Assembly: GCA_016223025.1 (NCBI GenBank)
Contig: JACRPU010000016.1
Coordinates: 1-51,340, forward strand
Length of the DNA: 51,340 nucleotides
Direction of reading: 5' to 3'
DNA from: Nitrosomonadales bacterium
GTDB lineage: Bacteria > Pseudomonadota > Gammaproteobacteria > Burkholderiales > Gallionellaceae
The notes below the pieces were generated by a model, which was not told where the DNA came from, did not search any database, and saw only the letters and a program-made list of their open reading frames with translations. Shown piece by piece: positions 9,121 through 17,901 of this stretch. Both the position numbers and the translations under genes were made by a program. How positions within the stretch are numbered: position 1 is the first letter of the stretch; every line of letters begins with the position of its first letter.

Positions 9121-10890
9121 TTGCTGACCAAACCCGCCCCATCGCGCTTCGCCCGCATCAGCCTGGCCTGCGTCGGGCTGATGTGGGTTTTGCCTTTCCT
9201 TTATTACCACCACGCCTACCCGCTCACCACGTTCTACCAGGAATGGGGGGCGGCCATGCTCGGGCTGTGCGCGATGCCGCTGCTGGTGGCCCGGCGTTTC
9301 TGGCAGCAGCCGGAAATTCCGCGCATCGCTCTGCTGCCCGCCGGGCTGATGCTGGTAGTTCTGGTGCAACTGGCCATGGGCAGGGTGGCGTATTTCGATC
9401 AGGCGCTGCTGCTCATCCTGTATCTGCTGTGGGTGGCGCTGCTCGTCATGCTCGGTCGGCGCCTGCGCGAGGAAATCGGGTTGCCCGCGCTGGCTGCGGC
9501 GCTGGCCGGGTTCCTGCTGCTGGGGGCGGAGCTCGGCGCCCTGGCCGGAGTGTTGCAGCATTTCCGCTGGCGCACGCCGCTCGATACGGTGGTAGTGACC
9601 AAGATTTCCGCCGCCGTGTACGGCAATCTGGCTCAGCCCAACCATTTTGCCGATTACATCACGCTGGGGTTGGCTTCGCTCGGGTTGCTGTTTGCGCGGC
9701 GCACCCTGCGCGCATGGCAGGCGGCGCTGCTGGCGGTGCCGCTGCTGTTCGTGCTGGCCTTGAGCGGCTCGCGCAGCGCCTGGCTGTATCTGTCGTGCAT
9801 GGCCGCGCTGGCCTTCCTGTGGCAGCGGCCCGGGCGGGGGAGTAAGTCTTGCCGGCCGCTGCTGTATTACTGCCTGCTGTTGCTGCTCGGGTTTGCGCTG
9901 ATGAACGCGCTGGTGCAGCTACCCCTGTTTGCCGCCGGCACCAGCACCGCGCAGCGGCTGATCGAGGGGGGCACCGGCAACAGTATCCGCCTGTACCTGT
10001 GGCGGGAGGCGTGGCTGATTTTCGCCAGGTTTCCCTTGCTGGGCGCCGGCTTCGGGCAGTTCGCCTGGCAGCATTTCCAGCTCGGCCCGGAGCTGGGCGC
10101 CACCTATATCAACGGGCTATACAACAACGCGCACAATTTCGTGTTTCAGCTCGCCGCAGAAACCGGGCTGGCCGGATTGCTCGTGCTGCTGGGGACGCTG
10201 GCGCTGTGGCTCCGGCAAGCCCGCTCCGCCCCGCGCAGCATCTACCATTGGTGGGGGTTTGCCCTGCTCGCCGTGCTGGCGATCCACAGCCTGCTGGAAT
10301 ATCCCCTGTGGTACGCCTATTTTCTCGGCGTGGCGGCATTTGCGCTGGGGGTGATGGATACCACGACGTACCGCCTGGAGTTGCGCAACATCGGGCGCTG
10401 GTCGGTGGCCGCCATGCTGCTGCTGGGGTTGCTGTCCCTGCTCCAGTTGCTGCACGGCTACCGCAACCTGGAAGGCCTGATGGCGATGCGCCCGGCGTCT
10501 TCGGCGGATGAGGGCTATTCCCGGCGCTTGCGCGACGGCCTGGGAGACGTGTACCAGCAATCCCTGCTGCGCCCCTACGCCGAAATGCTGATGAGCGGCA
10601 TGATGGAAACCAGCGACGATCACCTTGACACGAAGCGCGCGCTGAACGGAAGCGTGATGCGCTTCGTGCCGATCGGGCCGGTGGTGTACCGCGAGGCGTT
10701 CCTGCTGGCGCTTTCCGGCGAACAGGATGCGGCAAAACTGCAAATGGAGCGCGCGATCTGGTCGTATCCGGGAAACCTCCCCGCCGAGCTGGAAAAACTG
10801 CGCGCGCTGGCGCGGAAAGACCCCGCTCGCTTCGCAGCTCTGCTAGAATTCGCGCTTCAAACGGACATGGCAAGAAGGAACCAACCCTGA
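9121..10890 (+). CDS. PglL-like O-oligosaccharyltransferase (Wzy/O-antigen ligase family)
   Basis: Integral membrane enzyme expected to transfer a lipid-linked glycan to periplasmic proteins, classically type IV pilins. The 589 residues contain about a dozen hydrophobic helices, the motif AQPNHFADYI in an early loop, SGSRSAWLYL in the middle, and a large periplasmic loop with GAGFGQFAWQHF and YNNAHNFVFQLAAETG. That pattern is typical of PglL/PilO ligases. A soluble C-terminal segment follows from about residue 460. The TTG start lacks a clear ribosome-binding site, so the N-terminus is uncertain. Its position 3.3 kb before the MSHA pilus locus suggests pilin glycosylation, but a lipopolysaccharide ligase cannot be excluded. 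Confidence 0.75.
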   Translation: MLTKPAPSRFARISLACVGLMWVLPFLYYHHAYPLTTFYQEWGAAMLGLCAMPLLVARRFWQQPEIPRIALLPAGLMLVVLVQLAMGRVAYFDQALLLILYLLWVALLVMLGRRLREEIGLPALAAALAGFLLLGAELGALAGVLQHFRWRTPLDTVVVTKISAAVYGNLAQPNHFADYITLGLASLGLLFARRTLRAWQAALLAVPLLFVLALSGSRSAWLYLSCMAALAFLWQRPGRGSKSCRPLLYYCLLLLLGFALMNALVQLPLFAAGTSTAQRLIEGGTGNSIRLYLWREAWLIFARFPLLGAGFGQFAWQHFQLGPELGATYINGLYNNAHNFVFQLAAETGLAGLLVLLGTLALWLRQARSAPRSIYHWWGFALLAVLAIHSLLEYPLWYAYFLGVAAFALGVMDTTTYRLELRNIGRWSVAAMLLLGLLSLLQLLHGYRNLEGLMAMRPASSADEGYSRRLRDGLGDVYQQSLLRPYAEMLMSGMMETSDDHLDTKRALNGSVMRFVPIGPVVYREAFLLALSGEQDAAKLQMERAIWSYPGNLPAELEKLRALARKDPARFAALLEFALQTDMARRNQP

Positions 10891-10894
10891 TGAA

Positions 10895-10980
10895 ACCCGC
10901 CATGCCCGTTCCCTCACCCTAGCCTCTCCCGGAGGGAGAGGGGACGATGGCTCGCTACGCGAGTTTCACGATAATAACGA
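10895..10980 (-). repeat. Dispersed repeat R1, copy on the minus strand
   Basis: On the minus strand this reads GTGAAACTCGCGTAGCGAG, a CTCTCCCTCCGGGAGAG palindrome, then GTGAGGGAACGGGCATGGCG. The same order is seen at 19304-19425, and at 18402-18694 where it is interrupted by R2. It lies immediately before the rhodanese gene and ends just before its ribosome-binding site. Confidence 0.75.
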
Positions 10981-10991
10981 GGAACGGCAAC

Positions 10992-11402
10992 ATGCAATAC
11001 TTCCTGGATAACATTGGCCTGGTCCTGGTTGCGTGCCTGAGCGGCGCGATGTTTTTTTGGGCGCACTTCGGCAACCGCCTGCGCGGGGTGAAAGAGGTGA
11101 GCTGCCCCGAGGCGCTGCAACTCATCAACCACAAAAACGCGCTGGTGCTGGACGTGCGCGAACCGGACGAGTTCAAGACCGGGCATATCCTGAACTCGAA
11201 AAACATTCCGCTCGGTAAGCTCAAGGAGCGCGCCGGCGAGCTGGAGCGCCATCGCGCCCAGCCCGTGGTGGTGGTGTGCCGCACCAGCAACCGCTCGAAC
11301 TCGGGATGCGCGCTGCTGGGAAAGCAGGGCTTCGGCCAGACCTACCTGCTCAAAGGTGGCGTGGTGGCCTGGACGAAAGCCGGGCTGCCGCTGGAAAAAT
11401 GA
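10992..11402 (+). CDS. Membrane-anchored rhodanese-domain protein
   Basis: Sulfurtransferase-type protein of 136 residues. An N-terminal membrane anchor (NIGLVLVACLSGAMFFWAHF) is followed by one rhodanese domain with LDVREPDEFKTGHI and an active-site loop whose Cys is at about residue 96 (VVVCRTSNRS). The ATG at 10992 is chosen because GAGGAACG precedes it; the longer frame from 10947 reads into the R1 repeat. Its stop overlaps the glutaredoxin start (ATGA), so the two are translationally coupled. The neighbourhood (rhodanese, grxC, secB, gpsA) is common in betaproteobacteria. Confidence 0.85.
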   Translation: MQYFLDNIGLVLVACLSGAMFFWAHFGNRLRGVKEVSCPEALQLINHKNALVLDVREPDEFKTGHILNSKNIPLGKLKERAGELERHRAQPVVVVCRTSNRSNSGCALLGKQGFGQTYLLKGGVVAWTKAGLPLEK

Positions 11403-11665
11403 ACCCCGGCGTAATGATAATGATGTATTGCACCGGGATATGCCCTTATTGCGTGCGGGCCGAGCGGCTGCTGCGCGCCAGGGGCGCGGCGGAAATCGAG
11501 AAAATCCGCGTGGACCTGCAACCGTGGCTGCGCGCGGAAATGACGGAAAAGACCGGTCGCCGCACCGTGCCGCAAATCTACATCGGCGCGCGGCATGTCG
11601 GCGGCTACGACGACCTGGCGGCGCTGGACAAAAGCGGCGAACTGGCGGGTCTGCTGGCCGGATAA
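11399..11665 (+). CDS. grxC: Glutaredoxin 3
   Basis: An 88-residue dithiol glutaredoxin that reduces disulfides using glutathione. The active site CPYC is at residues 15-18, followed by the TVPQIYIG cis-proline segment and the GGYDDLAAL glutathione-binding segment. The start ATG overlaps the rhodanese stop by four bases. Translation begins MNPGVMIMMYC, slightly longer at the N-terminus than typical GrxC. It lies 30 bp before secB, in the usual order. Confidence 0.9.
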   Translation: MNPGVMIMMYCTGICPYCVRAERLLRARGAAEIEKIRVDLQPWLRAEMTEKTGRRTVPQIYIGARHVGGYDDLAALDKSGELAGLLAG

Positions 11666-11695
11666 TTTAAAATTCAACTACAGGAGGAATAAATA

Positions 11696-12163
11696 ATGAG
11701 CGAAACAGCAACACCCAACCCGCAACCCTCGTTCAGCATCCAGAAGCTGTACGTGAAAGACCTGTCGCTGGAAATACCCCACGCGCCCGGCGTCTTCCTG
11801 GAACGCGCAGCACCGCAGATTGACCTGCCATTGCACAGCCAGACCAACCCCATCGAGGGCGGGGCGTTTGAAGTGGTACTCACCGTTACGGTTACCGCCA
11901 ACCTGACCGAGAAGGACAAAGTGATGTTCCTGATCGAAGCCAAACAGGCCGGTATTTTCCAGATAAACAACCTGTCGCAGGAAGAAATGGAGCCGGTGCT
12001 GGGCGTGGCCTGTCCCAACATTCTTTACCCCTACCTCCGGGAAGTGGTGTCGGACCTGTCGGTTCGCGCCGGTTTCGCGCCGGTGCATCTCAACCCGATC
12101 AATTTCGAGTCGTTGTACCAGCAGCAGAAGCAGCAGCAGACGGCTCCCGCCACCAAACATTAA
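11696..12163 (+). CDS. secB: Protein-export chaperone SecB
   Basis: Tetrameric cytosolic chaperone that keeps precursors unfolded and hands them to SecA. The 155 residues match the family length and carry the expected segments FSIQKLYVKDLSLEIPHAP, QAGIFQI and CPNILYPYLREVVSDL, with a Gln-rich tail. The ribosome-binding site AGGAGG is well placed before ATG 11696. It is followed by an SH3-domain gene and gpsA. Confidence 0.96.
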   Translation: MSETATPNPQPSFSIQKLYVKDLSLEIPHAPGVFLERAAPQIDLPLHSQTNPIEGGAFEVVLTVTVTANLTEKDKVMFLIEAKQAGIFQINNLSQEEMEPVLGVACPNILYPYLREVVSDLSVRAGFAPVHLNPINFESLYQQQKQQQTAPATKH

Positions 12164-12165
12164 CG

Positions 12166-12612
12166 ATGGGCATCAAGGCTGCCGCCGCCCTCTCGGCCAC
12201 CCTGCTGGCGGCGGCATACTCCTTGCACGCGGCGGAGTATGTGTCGGTGGCGGGCGGCCCCGCCATCCTCTACGATGCGCCTTCGCTCAAGGCGAAAAAA
12301 CTGTTTGTCGCCAGCCGCTACCTGCCGCTGGAACAGATCGTCAGCCTGGATAACTGGATCAAGGTGCGAGACAGCTCCGGCGGTCTGGCGTGGATAGAAA
12401 AGCGCGCCGTAAGCGGCAGGCGTTTCGTGGAAGCGACGGCGGATCTCACCGCCATGCGCCAGGCGCCGGAAGAAAACGCAGCCGTACTCGCGCAGATAAA
12501 AAAGCGGGTGGCGCTGGAGCGGCTGGAAAACACCGGCTCCGGCTGGCTCAAGGTGCGCCACCAGGATGGCGTGACGGGTTATGTGAGGATGGGCGACGTG
12601 TGGGGGGGGTGA
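12166..12612 (+). CDS. Exported SH3-like domain protein
   Basis: A 148-residue protein with an N-terminal signal peptide (AAALSATLLAAAYSLHAA) and two bacterial SH3-like segments. The segments are visible as ILYDAPSLKAKKLFVASRYLPLEQI with WIKVRD, and the later WLKVRHQDGVTGYVRMGDVWG. Such domains bind peptides or cell-wall material in the periplasm; the precise role is unknown. It starts 2 bp after the secB stop and ends 4 bp before gpsA, so it is part of that operon. Confidence 0.8.
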   Translation: MGIKAAAALSATLLAAAYSLHAAEYVSVAGGPAILYDAPSLKAKKLFVASRYLPLEQIVSLDNWIKVRDSSGGLAWIEKRAVSGRRFVEATADLTAMRQAPEENAAVLAQIKKRVALERLENTGSGWLKVRHQDGVTGYVRMGDVWGG

Positions 12613-12616
12613 CCGG

Positions 12617-13606
12617 ATGAACATCGCCATACTCGGCGCGGGCGCGTGGGGCACCGCGCTGGCCATCAGCCTGTCGGCGCGCCACCGCGCCACCCTGTGG
12701 ACCAACGAAGCGGCGCATGCCGAGGAAATGTCCGCCGCGCGCCGCAACCAGCGCTTCCTGCCGGACATGGCTCTGCCGCAGGAACTGCAACTTTCTGCCG
12801 ACCTCGATGCCGCGCTGGCAGATTCCGATCTGGCGCTGATTGCCGTGCCCGCTTCCGCATTGCGCGCCGTCTTGCGCCGGGTCGCGCAACGGCCTGCGCC
12901 GGTACCGGTGATCTGGGCCTGCAAGGGCTTCGAGGCGGACACCGCGCTGCTGCCGCACCAGGTGGCGGCGGAAACCTTGCCGCAGACATTTCCCTGCGGC
13001 GTGCTGTCCGGCCCGAGTTTTGCGCAGGAAGTGGCGCGCGGGCTGCCCACCGCGCTGACGCTGGCATCCGGCAACGGCGAGTTTGCCAGGCAGATGGCGC
13101 AGTCGCTGCATCATGCGCGCCTGCGCATTTATTCCAGCACCGATATGGCCGGGGTCGAAGTGGGCGGCGCGGTCAAGAATGTGCTGGCCATCGCCGCCGG
13201 CATCGCCGACGGGCTGGGCTTCGGCCATAACGCGCGCGCCGCGCTGATTACGCGCGGGCTGGCCGAGATGATGCGGCTGGGGCTGAAGCTGGGCGGCAGC
13301 GCGGAAACTCTGGGCGGACTATCCGGTGTGGGCGATCTGGTTCTGACCTGCACCGGCGACTTGTCGCGCAACCGTCAGGTCGGCATGTTGCTGGCGCAAC
13401 GGCAATCCCTGCCCGACATCCTGCACCGGCTCGGCCACGTCGCGGAAGGCGTCTATACCGTGCGCGAGGTTTACCGGCTCGCGCAACGGCTGGGCGTGGA
13501 CATGCCGATCTGCGCGGCGGTATATCGCGTGCTGTACGAGCAGGTTCCGGCGGCAAGCGCGGTGGAAGCGCTGCTCAGCCGCGCACCGAGTTCAGAGTTC
13601 AATTAA
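12617..13606 (+). CDS. gpsA: NAD(P)-dependent glycerol-3-phosphate dehydrogenase
   Basis: Makes sn-glycerol 3-phosphate from dihydroxyacetone phosphate for phospholipid synthesis. The 329 residues have the Rossmann motif GAGAWGTALA at the N-terminus, the substrate-pocket segment VLSGPSFAQEVARGLPTA, the conserved lysine region GGAVKNVLAIAAGIADGLGFG, and the C-terminal LTRGLAEMMRLG-type helix (ITRGLAEMMRLG). ATG 12617 follows a GGGGGGGT run that can act as ribosome-binding site. It is the last gene of the rhodanese-grxC-secB operon and converges on the truncated trmL. Confidence 0.96.
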   Translation: MNIAILGAGAWGTALAISLSARHRATLWTNEAAHAEEMSAARRNQRFLPDMALPQELQLSADLDAALADSDLALIAVPASALRAVLRRVAQRPAPVPVIWACKGFEADTALLPHQVAAETLPQTFPCGVLSGPSFAQEVARGLPTALTLASGNGEFARQMAQSLHHARLRIYSSTDMAGVEVGGAVKNVLAIAAGIADGLGFGHNARAALITRGLAEMMRLGLKLGGSAETLGGLSGVGDLVLTCTGDLSRNRQVGMLLAQRQSLPDILHRLGHVAEGVYTVREVYRLAQRLGVDMPICAAVYRVLYEQVPAASAVEALLSRAPSSEFN

Positions 13607-13651
13607 AGGGGAGAGAGAAGAGAGAAGGGTGGGATACAGTGAACCGGTTTT

Positions 13652-13757
13652 ACCCATCACCCATCACCCATCACCCATCACCCATCACCCATCACCCATC
13701 ACCCATCACCCATCACCCATCACCCATCACCCATCACCCATCACCCATCACCCATCA
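13652..13757. repeat. Heptamer tandem repeat, about 15 copies of ACCCATC
   Basis: Perfect 7-bp units run from 13652 to about 13757. On the minus strand each unit contributes TGATGGG, and because 7 is not a multiple of 3 the array puts a stop codon into every reading frame within 21 bp. It forms the 3' end of the trmL reading frame. Such an array can slip during replication; copy number may also be affected by assembly. Confidence 0.95.
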
Positions 13758-14073
13758 AGCCCCGGCTCTCCGGGCCGAACAGGAAGGCATCGCCGGCCCG
13801 GTACCGAACCTCGTGGTAGGCCCGCGCGCCCTTGGTGGTAAAGGCGAACAGCCGCGCACCCGGCAAGGTTTGCAGGCAGGCCTCCAGGCAATCATGCACG
13901 CGCACGTTGGCGTATTCGTGATAATCCAGCCCGGCGCGGCGCAACTGCTTGTCGTCCAGATCGAAACCGAGCGGGCGGATCAGGTGCAACCGAGTCCCCG
14001 TGTTGGCGCACAGGCGGATGATGTTGCCGGTGTTGGGCGGAATCTCCGGCTGGTAAAGGATCACGTTGAACAT
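13741..14073 (-). pseudogene. trmL: tRNA (cytidine/uridine-34-2'-O)-methyltransferase, C-terminus lost
   Basis: SPOUT-class methyltransferase for the wobble base of certain tRNAs. The first 105 or so residues are normal ([39 protein letters not shown]). The frame then enters the heptamer repeat and stops after MGDG, giving 110 residues where the family has about 155. The missing part includes the segment around RSLNLSNA, which forms the knotted SAM-binding site, so activity is unlikely. The lost sequence is not present between the repeat and gpsA. A true array expansion or deletion and an assembly collapse are both possible. Confidence 0.8.
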
Positions 14074-14171
14074 GGGCTTGTCAGGCCTGTGAAAACAGGC
14101 TACCTTGCCGCCTGCAACTGGCGCGGCCTAAAGATTAGCGGGTTGCTGCCGAAAACCTTGGGGGAGGTATT

Positions 14172-15872
14172 ATGGCGCGTCCGGAAAAAATTCGCCTCGG
14201 CGATTTGTTGGTGCAGCAAAAGCTCCTGTCGCAGGAACAGCTCGCGTTTGCGCTCGAAGAGCAGAAGCGCGGCGGGCGCAAGCTGGGCCGGGTGCTGGTG
14301 GACAATGCGTTCATCAGCGAAGACCAGATTTCCGAAGCGCTGGGCAAGCAGCTCGGCATTCCCCACATCAACCTCAAGTACTATAACGCCAGCCTGGAGA
14401 TTGCCCGCCGCATGTCGGAAAGCCAGGCGCGGCGCTTCCGCGCGCTGGTGCTGGAAGAGCGCGACGGCGCGCTGCTGGTCGGCATGGCCGACCCCACCGA
14501 CCTGTTCGCCTTCGACGAGATTTCGCGCATCCTCAAGCGCGACATCGCCCTCGCCGTGGTCACCGAAGGGCAGTTGCTGGAGACCATTGACCGCGTGTAC
14601 CGCCGTACCGAGGAAATCACCGGCCTGGCGCGCGAACTCTCCGAAGACCTGGGCGACACGGTGGATTTCGGCGCGCTGGGCGAGTCGGTGGGGCTGGAAG
14701 AAGCCCCGGTGGTCAAGCTGCTGCAAACCATGTTCAGCGACGCCACGCAAGTCCGCGCTTCCGACATTCACATCGAGCCGCAGGAAACGCGCCTGCATAT
14801 CCGCTTCCGCATTGACGGCGTGCTGCATTTGCAAACCGAGGCGGACCGGAAAATCGCCTCGTCCCTGGCGTTGCGCCTGAAACTGATGTCCGGGCTGGAC
14901 ATTTCCGAGAAGCGCCTGCCGCAGGACGGTCGCTTCAACGTGAAAGTGCGCGACCAGGTGGTGGATGTGCGCATTTCCACCATGCCCACGCAGCACGGCG
15001 AATCGGTGGTGATGCGCCTGCTCAACCAGGGCGGCAGCTTCCTGACGCTGGACAAGCTCGGCATGCCGCCGGACATGCTGGAGCGCTTCCGCGAAATCAT
15101 CCGGCGCAGCAGCGGCATGGTGCTGGTCACGGGGCCGACCGGCAGCGGCAAGACCACCACGCTGTATGCGGGGCTGGCCGAGATCAACACCATAGACCAG
15201 AAAATCATCACCGTGGAAGACCCGGTGGAATACCGCCTGCCCGGCATCAACCAGGTGCAGGTGAACGAAAAAATCGAGCTGACTTTTTCGCGCGTGCTGC
15301 GCTCGGCGTTGCGCCAGGATCCGGACGTGATCCTGGTGGGCGAAATGCGCGACGCGGAAACCGCGCAGATCGGCCTGCGCGCGGCGATGACCGGACACCT
15401 GGTGTTTTCCACCCTGCACACGCGGGATGCCGCCGGCACCCTGTTCCGCCTGGTGGACATGGGCATCCCGAAGTATCTGGTGGCTTCCTCGGTGCAGGTG
15501 GTGCTGGCGCAACGCCTGTTGCGGCGCGTGTGCGAGAGCTGCAGCGAGCCGCACCAGCCGATGCCGCAGGAAGTGGAGTGGCTGGAGCACGAGAACGTCC
15601 GGCGGGACCGCTGGGGCACGCTGCTGCACGGGCGCGGCTGCTCCCATTGCAACGGCACCGGCTACAGCGGGCGGCTGGGCGTGTACGAAATGCTGGAGAT
15701 GACCCAGCAACTGGCGGAGATGGCCGCCCACCACGACTCCTCGCACTTCATGCAGGCCGCGCGCGCGGCCATGGACGGCAAAACCCTGCTCGACCGCGCC
15801 CTGGAACAGATGCGGCTGGGGCGCACCACGTTGGCGGAAGTGATGCGCATCAGCAACCAGGTGGAAGACTGA
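14172..15872 (+). CDS. mshE: MSHA pilus extension ATPase MshE
   Basis: Hexameric ATPase powering pilus assembly. The 566 residues begin with an MshEN domain carrying two tandem RLGDLL/LGRVLV-type motifs (residues about 8-60), the c-di-GMP-binding signature of this family. An N2 domain follows, then Walker A GPTGSGKTT near residue 322, Walker B ILVGEMRDAET near 386, the His box STLHTRDA, and a tetracysteine zinc site (CESC near 453, CSHC near 489). The ribosome-binding site GGGGGAGG is strong. It is the first gene of the + strand pilus locus and lies 32 bp before mshG. Confidence 0.93.
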   Translation: MARPEKIRLGDLLVQQKLLSQEQLAFALEEQKRGGRKLGRVLVDNAFISEDQISEALGKQLGIPHINLKYYNASLEIARRMSESQARRFRALVLEERDGALLVGMADPTDLFAFDEISRILKRDIALAVVTEGQLLETIDRVYRRTEEITGLARELSEDLGDTVDFGALGESVGLEEAPVVKLLQTMFSDATQVRASDIHIEPQETRLHIRFRIDGVLHLQTEADRKIASSLALRLKLMSGLDISEKRLPQDGRFNVKVRDQVVDVRISTMPTQHGESVVMRLLNQGGSFLTLDKLGMPPDMLERFREIIRRSSGMVLVTGPTGSGKTTTLYAGLAEINTIDQKIITVEDPVEYRLPGINQVQVNEKIELTFSRVLRSALRQDPDVILVGEMRDAETAQIGLRAAMTGHLVFSTLHTRDAAGTLFRLVDMGIPKYLVASSVQVVLAQRLLRRVCESCSEPHQPMPQEVEWLEHENVRRDRWGTLLHGRGCSHCNGTGYSGRLGVYEMLEMTQQLAEMAAHHDSSHFMQAARAAMDGKTLLDRALEQMRLGRTTLAEVMRISNQVED

Positions 15873-15906
15873 TAATGCTTCTGGCCCCTCCAGCCGAAAG
15901 CTCTTG

Positions 15907-17142
15907 ATGGCAATATTCGCCTACAAGGGAAGGAGCGCGAAAGGCGACATGGTGCAGGGCACGCTGGATGGCCCCGATTCCGGAGCCATTGCCGACCAGT
16001 TGTTCCGGTCCGGCATCACGCCGACCGAGATCAAGCCATCGGGAAGCGCGCGCGCCGCGTCATCCGTGGAGAGATCGCTGTGGCGCTCCTGGAACGAAAA
16101 GAAAATCGGCCCGCTCGAACTGATGCTGTTCAGCCGCCAGATGTACACGCTGCTCAAGGCGGGTGTGCCCATCATGCGCTCGCTGGCCGGCTTGCAGGAA
16201 TCCACGCAGAGCCCCGCTTTCGCCGCGATGTTGCAGGATTTGCGCGAAAGCCTGGACAGCGGGCGCGAGCTCAGCACGGCGATGCGGCGCCATCCAAAGG
16301 TGTTTTCGCCGTTCTATGTCAGCATGGTGCAGGTCGGCGAAATGACCGGCATGCTCGATGAAACCTTCATGCGCCTGTACCTCCATCTCGAATTTGAAAA
16401 ACAGATGAAAGAAAGCATCCGCGGCGCGCTGCGCTATCCCACGTTTGTCGTGATCGCCATGGCGGCGGCCATCGTGGTCGTGAATATTTTTGTCATTCCG
16501 TCGTTCGTCAAGGTGTTCGCGGGTTTCCATGCCGAGTTGCCATTCCTCACCAGGATACTCATCGGCTTCTCCGATTTCATGGTGCATTTCTGGCCGCTGC
16601 TGCTGGCGCTGGCGCTGGGCGCGGTGGCCGGCTTCCGCGCCTACACCGCAACGGCGGACGGAAAGTACAAGTGGGACCGGTACAAATTCCGCATTCCCAT
16701 TGCGGGGAAGATCATCTTCAAGGCGACGCTGGCGCGGTTTGCGCGCAGCCTGGCGCTGGCTTTCAAGAGCGGCATCCCCATCGTGCAGGGGCTGAACGTG
16801 GTGGGCATGGTGGTGGACAACGAGTTCATGCGCACGCGCATCGAGCAGATGCGCGACGGCGTCGAGCGCGGCGACAGCATTTTGCGCACCGCCGTGGCGA
16901 CCGGCGTGTTCAACCCCACCGTGTTGCAGATGATCGCGGTGGGCGAGGAAACCGGCGACATGGACGGCCTGATGTTCGAGATTGCCGGCATGTACGAGCG
17001 CGAGGTGGAGTATGAAGTCAAGACCCTCAGCCAGCAGATCGAGCCCATCATGATCGTGGCGCTGGGCATCCTGGTGCTGATTCTGGCGCTGGGCATCTTC
17101 CTGCCGATCTGGGACCTGGGCAAGGCGGCGCTGAATAAATGA
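15907..17142 (+). CDS. mshG: MSHA pilus inner-membrane platform protein MshG
   Basis: Polytopic GspF/PilC-family platform on which pilin is polymerised. The 411 residues contain two T2SSF domains (about 70-195 and 275-395) with membrane segments such as FVVIAMAAAIVVVNIFVIPSFV and the final IMIVALGILVLILALGIFLPIW. Family motifs FSRQMYTLLKAGVPI and VGEETGDMDGLM are clear. ATG 15907 is preferred over TTG 15904. The stop codon overlaps the ATG of the next pseudopilin gene. Confidence 0.92.
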   Translation: MAIFAYKGRSAKGDMVQGTLDGPDSGAIADQLFRSGITPTEIKPSGSARAASSVERSLWRSWNEKKIGPLELMLFSRQMYTLLKAGVPIMRSLAGLQESTQSPAFAAMLQDLRESLDSGRELSTAMRRHPKVFSPFYVSMVQVGEMTGMLDETFMRLYLHLEFEKQMKESIRGALRYPTFVVIAMAAAIVVVNIFVIPSFVKVFAGFHAELPFLTRILIGFSDFMVHFWPLLLALALGAVAGFRAYTATADGKYKWDRYKFRIPIAGKIIFKATLARFARSLALAFKSGIPIVQGLNVVGMVVDNEFMRTRIEQMRDGVERGDSILRTAVATGVFNPTVLQMIAVGEETGDMDGLMFEIAGMYEREVEYEVKTLSQQIEPIMIVALGILVLILALGIFLPIWDLGKAALNK

Positions 17143-17711
17143 GTAAATCCCCCCGCCAGCAAGCTGCCCCCCCCCTTTGCAAAAGGGGGGCAGGGGGGAT
17201 TTGCCAGCGGGGCTTCACCCTGATCGAACTGGTCATCGTGATCGTCATCGTGGCGATTCTTGCCGGGACATTGCTCAACCGCGTCTGGTTTTATCAGGAA
17301 CAGGCGGAAAAGGCCGCAATGGTTGAAGTGGCGGGCGCGATACAGACGGCGCTGGTGTTGAAGTACGGGCGGCTGATGGCGCGCGGGACGGAAGCCGAGG
17401 CCACCGCGCTGGCGACCGACAATCCGATGAACTGGCTGGCGAAACAGCCGGCCAACTATTCCGGGGAATACTACGATCCGACGCCGCGCTCGGTCGCGCC
17501 GGGGAACTGGATGTTCGACCTGAAGACGCGCGAACTGGTTTACGTGGTCGGCCGCGCGGAATATTTTGTCGCGGACAAAGGCGGGCAAAGATGGATACGT
17601 TACCGGGTTAACCTGCTGCACGAACCGGCACGGGAAACAACCGGAAGGAATTCCGGGGGGCTGGCCGGTGTCCTGTTCGAGCCGGTCGAGCCGTACCGGT
17701 GGTTTGACTGA
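17139..17711 (+). CDS. MSHA-locus pseudopilin with repeat-derived leader
   Basis: Prepilin-like protein of 190 residues with the class III cleavage site RG/FTLIELVIVIVIVAILAG at about residues 24-42. The leader of about 25 residues is unusually long. It is encoded by a palindromic C-tract/G-tract repeat (17157-17205) like those seen between genes elsewhere, so the leader looks acquired. The mature domain is not strongly GspG-like and ends EPVEPYRWFD. It takes the place between mshG and mshA where MSHA loci carry mshF and mshB, but I cannot assign either symbol. Translation is coupled to mshG through an ATGA overlap. Confidence 0.8.
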   Translation: MSKSPRQQAAPPLCKRGAGGICQRGFTLIELVIVIVIVAILAGTLLNRVWFYQEQAEKAAMVEVAGAIQTALVLKYGRLMARGTEAEATALATDNPMNWLAKQPANYSGEYYDPTPRSVAPGNWMFDLKTRELVYVVGRAEYFVADKGGQRWIRYRVNLLHEPARETTGRNSGGLAGVLFEPVEPYRWFD

Positions 17712-17901
17712 AATCCATGACGGACGCCGCTTGCGTGGTGAAATCCGTTTGCTTTTGCGCGGGAAATCATTTAGATTCCGCGCTGTCTGCCAGTTTGCGC
17801 GCAGGGGCGCGGCGGTGAAGCGGGTGGTGTGCCTGAACCGCACACCTTGTTTTTGTTGTCGAAGCGGTAGTGTTGAATAACTTAAACGGAGGAGACTTCC
17901 A

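Noticed and set aside
8991-9845. A 284-residue plus-strand frame upstream of and overlapping the oligosaccharyltransferase
   Set aside because: Ala/Gly/Arg-rich out-of-frame shadow; the membrane-protein frame at 9121 has clear family motifs.
13652-13757. Possible CRISPR array
   Set aside because: The units are 7 bp with no spacers, so it is a simple tandem repeat.
13629-14880. Plus-strand frames with repeated ITHHPSP
   Set aside because: They are produced by the heptamer repeat and then run antisense to trmL and out of frame with mshE.
17712-17880. Frame between the pseudopilin and mshA
   Set aside because: No ribosome-binding site or family features; more likely the mshA leader region.
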